A stretch of 52,646 bases of DNA from NCBI GenBank assembly GCA_034659475.1, contig JAYEHK010000063.1, positions 1 to 52,646 on the forward strand, written 5' to 3'. Each line of letters begins with the position of its first letter. Positions within the stretch are counted from its first letter, which is position 1. Source of the stretch: JAYEHK01 sp034659475 (GTDB taxonomy: Bacteria; Bacillota; Syntrophomonadia; Syntrophomonadales; Syntrophomonadaceae). Of this stretch, positions 27,422 through 35,296 are shown in pieces. The notes under the pieces were generated by a model, which did not search any database, was not told the DNA's origin, and was given only the letters and a program-made list of their open reading frames with translations. The position numbers and the translations under genes are program-made.

Positions 27422-28885
27422 TTACAGATACAGATCCCTTTCACCTGCTTCAAGGCGCGTCAGATAGTTTCCCACCGTTTCCTTAATCTTAGGGTTGGAA
27501 AGAGCGGCGATTTCTTTTGTGATGAGTTCACTGCCGACAGCCAGGGTATCCTCGCTCGCATAATCGAGCAGGTATTCTTTGAAGGTGAGGATGGCATTGG
27601 GCATACAGAGGGTATTTACCTTTCCCTTTTTAGCAAGACTCATAAAATCATTTCCCGTACGTCCGCAGCGATAGCCGGCAGTACAAAAGGAGGTAATGTA
27701 CCCCATTCTGGTAAGATCTCCGATCGCTTCATCGAGAGAGCGCTCATCGCCCAGGATAAACTGCTGACGGTTATAATCTGGATTGGACTCGCTGTAACCC
27801 CCGACGGTAATATTTGAACCGGCGTCAATCTGGGTGCATCCAACCGGAATGATTTCCCTTCTGACTGCTGCCTTTTCGCGGGCCGTCAAAATCATACCGG
27901 TATAGGGCACGGACAGGCGCAGGACGGTGACCAGTTTCTTGAAGATGTTATCATCAATTTTGTAACCGCTTTTTTCTATAAACGGGGTATTCACTGCAGG
28001 TTCGAGCCTGGGAAATGAAATAGTGTGTGGGCCGACACCCCCGAAATGTTTTTCGAGATCAATAGTCAGGAGCAGGAGGCCCAGCACTTCAAATTTCCAA
28101 TCATACAGGCCAAAGAGTGCGCCGATGCCCACATCATCCACTTCAGCCGCCATGGCGCGGTGAAGGGAATAAAGCCGCCAGTTGTAGTTGGCTTTGATAC
28201 CTCTGGGGTGCAATTTTCTATAGGTTTCACGGTGAAATGTTTCCTGAAACACCTGAAACGTCCCAATTCCAACATCATTTAAAATTCCCAGATCCTCAAT
28301 GGAAAGGGGTGCGGCATTCACGTTGACACGTCTGATTTCACCTTTGCCTGATTTGGTTTCATAGGTTGTTTTGATCGTATCGGCAATGTAATGCACGTCA
28401 GAACTTGGGTGTTCACCATACACCATAATGAGGCGCTTATGTCCTTTTTGAATGAGTGCATGGATTTCGCGCTGCAGTTCCTCCGTAGTTAGCTGCCGGC
28501 GTTCACAGTGTTCGTTTTCACGGCGAAAACCGCAGTATGCGCAGCTGTTTACACAGTGATTGCTTACATAAAGGGGTGCAAAGGTGACGATCCGACGTCC
28601 GTAAACGTTTTGTTTGACTGTCAGCCCGGCAGCATACATCTCTTCCCAGAGTTCTGGATCATTGCAATTAAGTAGTGCCGCTGTTTCTTCCGGGTCAAGG
28701 CGCTGCAGGGACAGCGACTTTGCGATAATTTCCCGGATCTGTGAATTTTCGGGTGCGCTATTTTGACGCAAAATTCTGGCGATATAGTCTTCGTCAATAA
28801 AATCCCTGCCATTTTTCATGAATACTTCATTTTGTTCCGGCTTGATTACCTTTGCCATCCAATCTTTTACCTCGGTTGTCTGCAT
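27422..28885 (-). CDS. hydG: [FeFe]-hydrogenase maturase HydG (tyrosine lyase)
   Basis: 487 aa. HydG cleaves tyrosine by radical SAM chemistry to supply CO and CN- on an Fe-Cys synthon. The radical SAM cluster motif CX3CX2C is intact: C111, C115 and C118 (CVNSCAYCGFRREN). The C-terminal auxiliary-cluster motif, normally CX2CX22C, reads CTAGYRCGRTG ... TLCMPNAILTFKEYL. C401 and C427 are in place, but the middle cysteine is G404, with a new cysteine at C407. AAGGAGG lies about 8 bases before the ATG, and the TM1266-like gene ends 31 bases upstream. If the auxiliary cluster cannot form, the enzyme would be impaired; alternatively C407 substitutes. Confidence 0.93.
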   Translation of the reverse strand: MQTTEVKDWMAKVIKPEQNEVFMKNGRDFIDEDYIARILRQNSAPENSQIREIIAKSLSLQRLDPEETAALLNCNDPELWEEMYAAGLTVKQNVYGRRIVTFAPLYVSNHCVNSCAYCGFRRENEHCERRQLTTEELQREIHALIQKGHKRLIMVYGEHPSSDVHYIADTIKTTYETKSGKGEIRRVNVNAAPLSIEDLGILNDVGIGTFQVFQETFHRETYRKLHPRGIKANYNWRLYSLHRAMAAEVDDVGIGALFGLYDWKFEVLGLLLLTIDLEKHFGGVGPHTISFPRLEPAVNTPFIEKSGYKIDDNIFKKLVTVLRLSVPYTGMILTAREKAAVRREIIPVGCTQIDAGSNITVGGYSESNPDYNRQQFILGDERSLDEAIGDLTRMGYITSFCTAGYRCGRTGNDFMSLAKKGKVNTLCMPNAILTFKEYLLDYASEDTLAVGSELITKEIAALSNPKIKETVGNYLTRLEAGERDLYL

Positions 28886-28916
28886 TAAAAAACTCCTCCT
28901 TTTTGTGGTACACTCC

Positions 28917-29171
28917 TCACCCCATTTTGGTGAGGGCGCTTTTGACCGTTACGGACGGAATACTTCCGAGTTTGCCGGTCAATGAGCCAACAGCATCTGT
29001 ACTTCCATCAACTATCAGGGAAATAACAGCGACCTCTCTGGCCTGATAGGGTAGTCCCATTCGGCCTACAATGATTTCTGCATGATCACTTAATATTTGG
29101 TTGACGCGGGTAACTTCGTGTCTGTCTTCGATAACGATACCGACGACGCCGAGCCTTTTTTCAACTGACAT
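28917..29171 (-). CDS. TM1266-type iron-only hydrogenase system small protein
   Basis: 84 aa, a small ACT/NikR-C-like ferredoxin-fold protein (EKRLGVVGIVIEDRHEVTRV, DHAEIIVGRMGLPY, EVAVISLIVDG). Members are annotated as putative regulators of the iron-only hydrogenase system because they cluster with hydEFG, as here. They lack a recognisable DNA-binding domain and their mechanism is not established. GAGGGA precedes the ATG by about 5 bases. It is the first gene after the structured leader and terminator at 29263-29448. Confidence 0.88.
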   Translation of the reverse strand: MSVEKRLGVVGIVIEDRHEVTRVNQILSDHAEIIVGRMGLPYQAREVAVISLIVDGSTDAVGSLTGKLGSIPSVTVKSALTKMG

Positions 29172-29262
29172 GTAAATCCCTCATTTCTTATTTATTAGCT
29201 ATTTTTCAATTCGTATTTTCTAATGAACATATCAAAAGAACCGTCTCCTTGATATACTTGCT

Positions 29263-29301
29263 CAAATAAAAACAACTTGCCCTGAAGCAGAGCAAGTTGT
29301 T
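29263..29301 (-). terminator. Intrinsic terminator inside the hyd-operon leader
   Basis: On the minus strand AACAACTTGC (29301-29292) pairs perfectly with GCAAGTTGTT (29280-29271) around an 11-base loop, followed by TTTTATTTG. It lies about 100 bases before the start codon of the TM1266-like gene, so it must be read through or switched off for the operon to be expressed. Confidence 0.8.
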
Positions 29302-29448
29302 TACCGTACAGATACATATATCCTATATGGTAAACCCCTTTAACGTAGCTTCAGGCCTGATTAGCAGGGTTCATGATTTGTTTGTTGTTTTTGTCCCCGG
29401 AGCAGCGGCGGCCTTTCCGGAAACGGTAACTAAATTACAATATCTATT
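29302..29448 (-). ncRNA. Structured 5' leader, riboswitch/attenuator candidate
   Basis: About 150 bases between a good promoter and an intrinsic terminator ahead of the hydrogenase maturation genes. ACGGTAAAC (29307-29299) can pair either with TTACCGT at the leader's 5' side (29429-29423), closing the whole leader like a P1 stem, or with GTTTACC (29335-29329) as a local hairpin. The two pairings are exclusive and overlap the terminator's first bases. CCTGAAGC (29355-29348) is complementary to GCTTCAGG in the terminator loop (29288-29281). A G/C-rich stem (TCCGG/CCGGA) lies between. It matches no riboswitch class I know. Confidence 0.5.
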
Positions 29449-29454
29449 TTTGCA

Positions 29455-29483
29455 ATTTTACCAAAAAATGTAATATAGTTCAA
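29455..29483 (-). promoter_or_regulatory. Promoter of hyd maturation operon
   Basis: On the minus strand TTGAAC and TAAAAT are separated by exactly 17 bases. Transcription would start near 29448 and run through the leader into the TM1266-like gene, hydG and hydE. Confidence 0.65.
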
Positions 29484-29496
29484 CAATAAGTTGATA

Positions 29497-29595
29497 TTAT
29501 TTTATAACGTCCTCGTAAATGGGCTTGATGCTGTCGATTCCGTGGGTCACATCAAAGTCAACGCTTTCCAGGGTTTCATCTATATTTGTTACTAC
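29497..29595 (-). pseudogene. Possible C-terminal gene fragment
   Basis: A short frame ending at a TAA reads NIDETLESVDFDVTHGIDS then IKPIYEDVIK, which looks like a real protein C-terminus. It has no start and is cut upstream at the inverted repeat GGCTGAGTAGTAAC. Family unknown; chance coding resemblance is possible. Confidence 0.25.
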
Positions 29596-29744
29596 TCAGC
29601 CATTGACAAAATAATAACTCAAGTTTCGACAGTTGGCGGATTATGCGGCATAAAGTTGGTTAGTTGGTTAGTTGGTTAGTTGGTCAGTTGGTCAGTTGGT
29701 CAGTTGGAAAGAATAGACACGGATTAACACGGCTGAGTAGTAAC
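29588..29744. repeat. Element with 14-bp inverted ends enclosing octamer array
   Basis: GTTACTACTCAGCC (29588-29601) and its exact complement GGCTGAGTAGTAAC (29731-29744) enclose a seven-unit octamer array. No open reading frame lies inside, so it could be a small non-autonomous element. Confidence 0.6.
29654..29709. repeat. Octamer tandem repeat (7 units)
   Basis: Three AGTTGGTT, three AGTTGGTC and one AGTTGGAA without gaps. Related to 25822-25853. Confidence 0.92.
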
Positions 29745-30127
29745 CTATATTTTATAGAAGGTTATTCAGATATATTGTAAAGAAGTTTAATTTACCGAAA
29801 CTGCTGCCATAACCAGGATGATCACACCGACTGTTTTCCAATCAATTTTATGCATTATGTTTGCGCCTTTTTTTTGTATTAGGATGAATAACATCTCAAA
29901 TGCTTATCCTAAACATAAATCACTATACATGGATACTATTGATTCAAATGGTGCTTATTGGTTTGGTATCAATACTTCAGAGTGTGTAATCAGATGTAAT
30001 TATTTGGCTTGTTATCAGGGTTCAAAACTTCTATGATGGAGCAAAAGGATGAAAAAAATGGGGGCAATTCAAAGTCAACAACGAGAACCGTCCCCAATGT
30101 TGACTCATGAAGAAGAGGGAGGATGAT
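29745..30127. other. AT-rich gene-free stretch
   Basis: No convincing gene. An open frame of 72 codons at 29818-30036 has no ribosome binding site and atypical composition. Near 30075-30105 lies a degenerate repeat (AGTCAACAACGAGAACCGTC ... TGTTGACT) directly before the exporter's ribosome binding site. Confidence 0.4.
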
Positions 30128-30919
30128 ATGGTTTCATCTTTAATCTTACTGGTTATTGGCGTTATGGCAGGGATGATTGGTTCTGTTTTGGGGCTGGGTG
30201 GTGCTGTCATTATGCTGCCAGCGATGCAGATTTTTTTGGGGTATGATGCGGTGATGGCGGTAGGAACGACATTGCTGGCGGTGGTTTTTACATCTCTGTC
30301 GGGTGCCCTGGGCCATTTTAAGGCGGGTAATGTTCAGGTTAGAAGCGGCATCTGGGTAGGATGTGGCGGGCTGATGGGCGTCTTGGTTGGTTCGTATGTA
30401 TTTAAAAAATACCTTAGCTGTAGCATGGAAGGTCTGTCCTACATTATGGGAGTCCTGTTTCTAGGCATGGCTGTTAAGATGGGGCTGGAAGTATATTCCG
30501 ATTTGAAAGGTCACGATCAGGGCCAAGGAAATAGCGAAGAAACGGTAAGCAGTGAACCAGTGGTGGGACTATTATTGCTGGGTATGGTTACGGGCACTCT
30601 TACCGGTATGTTGGGGATTGGCGGAGGCTTTATTATGGTGCCGGGGATGATGTGGCTGTTTGGGGCTTCTGCTCATGTAGCGGTAGGCTCTACCCTGCTT
30701 GCCATGCTGCCTATTGCCACGGTGGGTGCTATCATTAAGCTATCGCAGGGATTTGTTTTCCCGATGGCGGGCTTGATTCTGGGAATTGGAACCGCGGTTG
30801 GTGCCCAGTTAGGGGTTAAGGTGTCAAGATATTTGTCACCTACCATGCTAAGAATTCTCTTTTCCATCCTGTTTATCATCCTGGCTTTCGACTATCTCTA
30901 TCCGCTCGTGAATGTCTAG
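30128..30919 (+). CDS. TauE/SafE-family membrane exporter
   Basis: 263 aa with about eight hydrophobic segments in two homologous halves. Each half carries the family's Gly-rich signature: GSVLGLGGAVIMLPAMQIFL near the N-terminus and GTLTGMLGIGGGFIMVPGMM in the middle. The family exports sulfite, sulfoacetate or other small anions; substrate not predictable here. The ATG at 30128 is chosen because GAGGGAGGA lies 4 bases upstream; the upstream in-frame ATG (30107) falls in the repeat end. The next gene may start within its last codons (ATGTCTAG overlap). Confidence 0.88.
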   Translation: MVSSLILLVIGVMAGMIGSVLGLGGAVIMLPAMQIFLGYDAVMAVGTTLLAVVFTSLSGALGHFKAGNVQVRSGIWVGCGGLMGVLVGSYVFKKYLSCSMEGLSYIMGVLFLGMAVKMGLEVYSDLKGHDQGQGNSEETVSSEPVVGLLLLGMVTGTLTGMLGIGGGFIMVPGMMWLFGASAHVAVGSTLLAMLPIATVGAIIKLSQGFVFPMAGLILGIGTAVGAQLGVKVSRYLSPTMLRILFSILFIILAFDYLYPLVNV

Positions 30920-32708
30920 ACATATTGATTGCTTTAAGTTTCTGTTCCCGAATGCCGATAATGATTACAGGACGAATTGGGGAGTGATGATTTCTGTGAA
31001 GGAAAAATCAGCAAAAAACAACCCGTTAGAAAATCTGTGGTTGTGGATACTACTCTGGGGGTTGGTTGTAATAAATCTATTTGCAATTTTTACGATATTA
31101 CACGGTTTTTCCATACTGCTTTTACTGCTTTCAAGTGCAGTGTTCCTGGTGGGGATAGGTGTTATTTTTTACCGGGCGAATAAGCCCGTTGAAGAGGTCG
31201 TCTCGAATGCAGTCAAGCAGGAAGTTGTGCAACTGATGGAAGAGATCCGACCGGTCTGTGACGAGGTGTTTACCCGGGAGGTAGAACGACTTGCCGGTCC
31301 GGTTATTGAAGGCATTGAAGAAGAGTTTGCTCGTAGTCTGGAATGGCTATGGCAGGATACGGATGCGTTCCTGCAGCGGATGAATGATGAAGTTAGTGAA
31401 GTGAAAAGCGGCATAAAAATGATGGGCAATATTAATGAAAGCCGCGCGAAAACCTTGCGCATGATGGAGGAAACCATTGCGATGATCCAAAAGTCTATCC
31501 AGGGACTTTTGGATCATCAGGAAGAAGATACGCTTGCGCTCAAACGATGTACTGATGCAAAAGCTGCGGAACTGGAAACAGCCATGGAAACGGAGAAGGA
31601 TATTTTTTATGATTATGTACAAAAGCTTCTCGTTACCCAGCTATCAGACCGATCACAGGGGGCAGAAGCCTTGAATGTGGACAGACTGGGGGACCAGTTC
31701 TCTGGCGTAGTGGAAAAATCAGTGGAGAGCAGACTAGCTATGTTTGAGGAAGGATTAATTCGGGATATTGAGAATATTTCCGGTGATATAGTGGGAAAAA
31801 TGCAAAAAGGCACGTTGTTGGTGCTAAATCTGTTTAGAGAATTTGAAAATCTGATAGATCAAATGTTTGAGGAGTATCGGGGAGAAAACGGTCTAGCCTT
31901 ACGGCGTTTAGCCGAGGTTCGTCCCCAAATAGCGAGTCTTCGGAAAGAAGCCAATGAATTATTGGTCAGTCTGGCCTGGCAGGACATCATGCAGGAAAAG
32001 CGCTGTCATGAAATACAGGAGCAACTGAATGAGATGCGGGATGAACTGCTGAACAATGTTGGGGAAGATGTGTTGGAATATGTGGCCAGAATTGTGTCCG
32101 AACAGGTCCCCGCGCTGGAAGGTTTATCCGTTGATGGGTCAGGTACAAGTCTGTTTAAGACGATTATGAATGCGGAGTGTGTTTATCAGGTTTATCAGAG
32201 CGGTCAGATGCTGGATACGATTCAGGATGGCAGTTACGTATTGTTACAGTTCCTTACGCCTGTGGAGATGTTTGTGAACGGTTTTGTAGAGCCTGATGAA
32301 GCGAGGCTTCAAAAACGGCAGACATTGAAAAACCCTATAAAAAATGGCCGTTTTGATCTGCTGTGGCAGCAGGTCCAGGAGAGTGCAGCAGCTTTTGACC
32401 CTGTTTTGGTAAAAGGGTTAGAGGAAGTATTCCCCCGGGATTTCATGATGTTCTGCAGCAGTGCTCGTGTCAGGCGAAGTCCTGCTGATCTTAATCAGGC
32501 TGCCTGGATGATTTTTATGGATCTGGCAGAGAACCAGGAGTCTGATACAGATGATTCTATGCTAGTAGCACTTTTGCTCTATATGCATATGTTACGCAAT
32601 CGTTATATCCACCCGTTAAAAAGTGCGCCTGTTTCTCTTGCAGAGAGTGATGATCTTGAGGTCATGCGTTCCTGTGCTTATCGAAGCATTCAGTTATTGA
32701 TTCAATAA
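30912..32708 (+). CDS. Membrane-anchored coiled-coil protein, chemotaxis-like helix
   Basis: 598 aa from 30912. An ATG at 30987 (GGGGAG just upstream, no homology needed before it) may be the true start. Two adjacent hydrophobic segments (LWLWILLWGLVVINLFAIF and FSILLLLLSSAVFLVGIGVI) are followed by about 330 residues of charged heptad-like helix. Within it, SLAWQDIMQEKRCHEIQEQL resembles the QD-x3-Q helix motif of CheZ-like and chemoreceptor-associated proteins. The last 200 residues are helical without a known domain. No catalytic motif is visible; a signalling or scaffold role is only a guess. It overlaps or abuts the exporter gene and is probably co-transcribed. Confidence 0.7.
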   Translation: MSRHIDCFKFLFPNADNDYRTNWGVMISVKEKSAKNNPLENLWLWILLWGLVVINLFAIFTILHGFSILLLLLSSAVFLVGIGVIFYRANKPVEEVVSNAVKQEVVQLMEEIRPVCDEVFTREVERLAGPVIEGIEEEFARSLEWLWQDTDAFLQRMNDEVSEVKSGIKMMGNINESRAKTLRMMEETIAMIQKSIQGLLDHQEEDTLALKRCTDAKAAELETAMETEKDIFYDYVQKLLVTQLSDRSQGAEALNVDRLGDQFSGVVEKSVESRLAMFEEGLIRDIENISGDIVGKMQKGTLLVLNLFREFENLIDQMFEEYRGENGLALRRLAEVRPQIASLRKEANELLVSLAWQDIMQEKRCHEIQEQLNEMRDELLNNVGEDVLEYVARIVSEQVPALEGLSVDGSGTSLFKTIMNAECVYQVYQSGQMLDTIQDGSYVLLQFLTPVEMFVNGFVEPDEARLQKRQTLKNPIKNGRFDLLWQQVQESAAAFDPVLVKGLEEVFPRDFMMFCSSARVRRSPADLNQAAWMIFMDLAENQESDTDDSMLVALLLYMHMLRNRYIHPLKSAPVSLAESDDLEVMRSCAYRSIQLLIQ

Positions 32709-32714
32709 GGTTGC

Positions 32715-32743
32715 TTTACCTACAGCCTGTTAATAGGTACAAT
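32715..32743 (+). promoter_or_regulatory. Possible promoter for rhomboid gene
   Basis: TTTACC and TACAAT separated by 17 bases, about 30 bases before the start codon. Confidence 0.4.
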
Positions 32744-32774
32744 GGTGGGGAATAAATAAAAAGGAGAGTAATGC

Positions 32775-33458
32775 ATGATTCCATTGCGAGACAGTACGTT
32801 CAGCAAGCATTTTCCAATAATTACGGTTTGTTTAATTATCGTTAATGTACTTATATTTATTTTTGAAATGTCTCTGGGGCCAGAAGGGATGAACCAGCTG
32901 TTCTATATGTTTGGGCTGGTACCCGCAAAATATGCGAATTATCAGGGGCCGCTGACCGGATATCTTCCGTTTGTAATGTCTACCTTTTTACATGGCAGCT
33001 GGATGCATGTAATTGGTAATATGTGGATATTATGGTTGTTTGGAGATAATGTAGAAGACAAAATGGGGAAGATTCGGTTTTTAGCTTTTTATTTAATAGC
33101 AGGTATTTTAGCCGGCCTCACGCATTATGCCATAAGCCCAGCTTCACAGGTCCCGGTTGTAGGTGCTTCAGGCGCTGTAGCCGGTGTGATGGGGGCCTAT
33201 TTCCTGATGTTTAGAAAGGCCAAAGTCCTTACATTTGTGCCGCCTTTCTTTTTGTTCAATCTCCCCGCGTGGATCTATCTGGGCTTTTGGGCGGTATCAC
33301 AGCTTTACTGTGGAACATCTGGTTTAATCAATTCAGATGCGTGTGGGCAGATTGCCTTCTGGGCACATATCGGAGGCTTTGCAGCCGGCATGCTGTTATA
33401 TCGTTTGTTCATTCCCCGAGAAGATGGGATCTATGTCAAAGACTATCGGCGTTATTAA
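32775..33458 (+). CDS. Rhomboid-family intramembrane serine protease
   Basis: 227 aa with about six to seven membrane segments. It cleaves membrane proteins within or near the bilayer using a Ser-His dyad. The nucleophile is S132 in GASGA (130-134) and the histidine H198 in FWAHIGGFAAGM. H78 and N82 in MHVIGNMWILW are the oxyanion-hole residues of the family. AAGGAGAG lies 7 bases before the ATG. Substrates unknown; the neighbours give no clue. Confidence 0.93.
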   Translation: MIPLRDSTFSKHFPIITVCLIIVNVLIFIFEMSLGPEGMNQLFYMFGLVPAKYANYQGPLTGYLPFVMSTFLHGSWMHVIGNMWILWLFGDNVEDKMGKIRFLAFYLIAGILAGLTHYAISPASQVPVVGASGAVAGVMGAYFLMFRKAKVLTFVPPFFLFNLPAWIYLGFWAVSQLYCGTSGLINSDACGQIAFWAHIGGFAAGMLLYRLFIPREDGIYVKDYRRY

Positions 33459-33751
33459 ACACCCGTGGCCGTAAGCCACAACCAAATGATGTAAATAGGT
33501 GAGGAGTGAGGGGTCAGGAGCAAAAGATTAGAAGAAACAGAGAAAACCGAATCCTAACCCCTAACCCCTAACGAAAAAGTCCGCGAAGGTCCTTAAGGTC
33601 CGTGTAGCCCGCGTCTATTAAAAGAATCAGCGTAAATATGTGTCCGTTAAAAACCTATTTTATTACTAATATACCAAAAGAACCGTCCCCGTGTCTCCCC
33701 GTGTCTCCTTATCGAATTAACCACCCATGGAAATCAACGTGTAAGCGAAAA
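33459..33751. repeat. Interspersed repeat mosaic
   Basis: Contains a GTGGCCGTAAGCCACAACC module (33466), CTAACCCCTAACC octamers (33550), AGTCCGCGAAGG...GCGTCTATTAA (33580-33620), a CCTATTTTATTACTAA module (33652) and a degenerate REP arm (AAAGAACCGTCCCCGTGTCT). No gene. Confidence 0.7.
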
Positions 33752-33868
33752 GGGAACGATTTTAACGCAGATTTACGCTGATTACCGCTGATGAACGCTG
33801 TTTATAATATTAATAAAAAGAACAGCGAAAATCAGCGGACATCAGCGCTAATCAGCGTTTTCGGTTCC
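33752..33868. repeat. 10-bp-periodic inverted repeat element, copy B
   Basis: CGCTGATTACCGCTGATGAA then CGCTG on the left, AACAGCG in the centre, and ATCAGCGGACATCAGCGCTA then ATCAGCG on the right give an exact 10-base period in both arms. The flanks GGGAACGATTTT and CCTATTTTCTAATTAA recur beside other copies. Confidence 0.8.
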
Positions 33869-33911
33869 TATTTTCTAATTAATATATCATTAGAACCGCC
33901 TTTGTGATATA

Positions 33912-35090
33912 TCAGAACTGCTGCAGCGATTCGCTGGTTGCGGCAATCAGCTTGGCGGATAACTGGTCATTGAAACCGGTTAGGTCTGCTTCAGCCTGCA
34001 GGAAATGAATGGTGTTTTCAATACGTTTTTGACTCTCTTTAATATCTGACCAGTGTTGTTCTTCTTCATATAAATTCATGCAGTCCTGCAAATCATTGGC
34101 GCGTCCTGTTTGCAGATAGTATTTAAAATTGGTCAGAACTTCTGTGTCGTGATAGTCGGGATGAACATAACTCTTCATTAGGATGTATTCGTAGATCTCC
34201 AGTATGGCTTTGGTAGATTCTAATTTCGCGGTTGCTTCTTCGATGTCGTCCAGACAGCGTTCGATCAAGTGGTTGTAGTACAACTCCCACTCCTTTAGTG
34301 CTTCTTTATATCTTTCTGAGGCCTTTTCATATTCCCGATATTGGATAAAATAAATTTTGAGTTTGTGACCGAAAGTGTTGCATTCGTCGATATAATTCTT
34401 TTGTTTGGCACGCGCTGTACCGAGTGCCCGAATACTGTTGAATTGCATTTCTGGCTCGGATGGCTTTTTCGGACGATCTGGGCGTGGCAATGGTGCAGAG
34501 GGTGCGATATTGTCTTGAGCTAATAATTGATTGCGATGTTCTATGAGCAATTGTAAATAGTGACACTGTCGATGAATGCGATGAATATGTCCCATAGCGT
34601 TGATACACATCCCGATATCTTTGATGATTATGTCGATGGTAGGAGTCGTTTTTTTAGGACTTTTGCGGGTTTTATAATATTTTTGTAAATCTTTATCAAA
34701 TTTGATGTTTTTATGCAGAGTAAATAATACAGCAAAATCGACAGATGTAATCGGATTTTTACCACTATTGTCAGTTTTGTCGATAAAAAGTTGCGTGTTC
34801 GTCGGACCATAATAATAAGGACCAAGACAATCAATGAATGGGCTATTCTGAAGTATTTCCAGGTCCTGGTCTATACCCATTTCCTGTCTCATTAAATCCA
34901 ACCATTGGTTCAATGATGATTCTGGCGTATCCTCGCTCATGGACCATTCCTGCATTTGCCGGTACGTTGCCAGACTAATCCTAATGTAAGAATTATAATA
35001 ATAAAACAGTATCCGTTCCGGACTACAGTTAATAAAGGTTGAAAGGTCTAAATAATGGGATTCATCTTTGTTAATCAACCGCAGTAACAT
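33912..35090 (-). CDS. Hypothetical protein, helical
   Basis: 392 aa with no family I recognise. The N-terminal 130 residues are mixed alpha/beta with several Tyr clusters (RILFYYYNSYIRIS, DCLGPYYYGPTNTQLF). A Pro-rich linker lies around 200-220 (APLPRPDRPKKPSEPEM), and the rest is long charged helix (YREYEKASERYKEALKEWE), probably coiled coil. No signal peptide or membrane segment, so probably cytoplasmic. AAAGGAGG lies 7 bases before the ATG. It is a lone minus-strand gene with repeat DNA at its 3' side and an AT-rich divergent spacer to the HAD gene. Composition is more AT-rich than neighbours, a hint of transfer. Confidence 0.75.
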   Translation of the reverse strand: MLLRLINKDESHYLDLSTFINCSPERILFYYYNSYIRISLATYRQMQEWSMSEDTPESSLNQWLDLMRQEMGIDQDLEILQNSPFIDCLGPYYYGPTNTQLFIDKTDNSGKNPITSVDFAVLFTLHKNIKFDKDLQKYYKTRKSPKKTTPTIDIIIKDIGMCINAMGHIHRIHRQCHYLQLLIEHRNQLLAQDNIAPSAPLPRPDRPKKPSEPEMQFNSIRALGTARAKQKNYIDECNTFGHKLKIYFIQYREYEKASERYKEALKEWELYYNHLIERCLDDIEEATAKLESTKAILEIYEYILMKSYVHPDYHDTEVLTNFKYYLQTGRANDLQDCMNLYEEEQHWSDIKESQKRIENTIHFLQAEADLTGFNDQLSAKLIAATSESLQQF

Positions 35091-35296
35091 ATTGTGCCTC
35101 CTTTTTTAAAATAATGAAATATAAATAATTTCTATATATTTCCAAATATTCCTTCCTAAACAAGAAAATTTTATTAAAAAAGTTTTTCTCCGTTGTAGAT
35201 ATTCACTAAAAGTAACTGAAAACTATGCTTTCGGGTTGGTTTTTGTTAAGCTAAAAAAGAGTAAGCATTAAAAAACTATTGTGAGGAGAGCAACCT

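Noticed and set aside
29302..29448. Leader RNA as 6S RNA or another free small RNA
   Set aside because: Length and terminator would fit, but it lies directly upstream of and in line with the hyd operon, and the alternative pairings involve the terminator. Not fully excluded without a covariance search.
29654..29709. Short regular repeats that might suggest a CRISPR array
   Set aside because: Units are 8 bases with no spacers between them; no cas gene is present.
29818..30036. 72-codon open frame between the hyd leader and the exporter gene
   Set aside because: No ribosome binding site, odd composition and no recognisable protein features.
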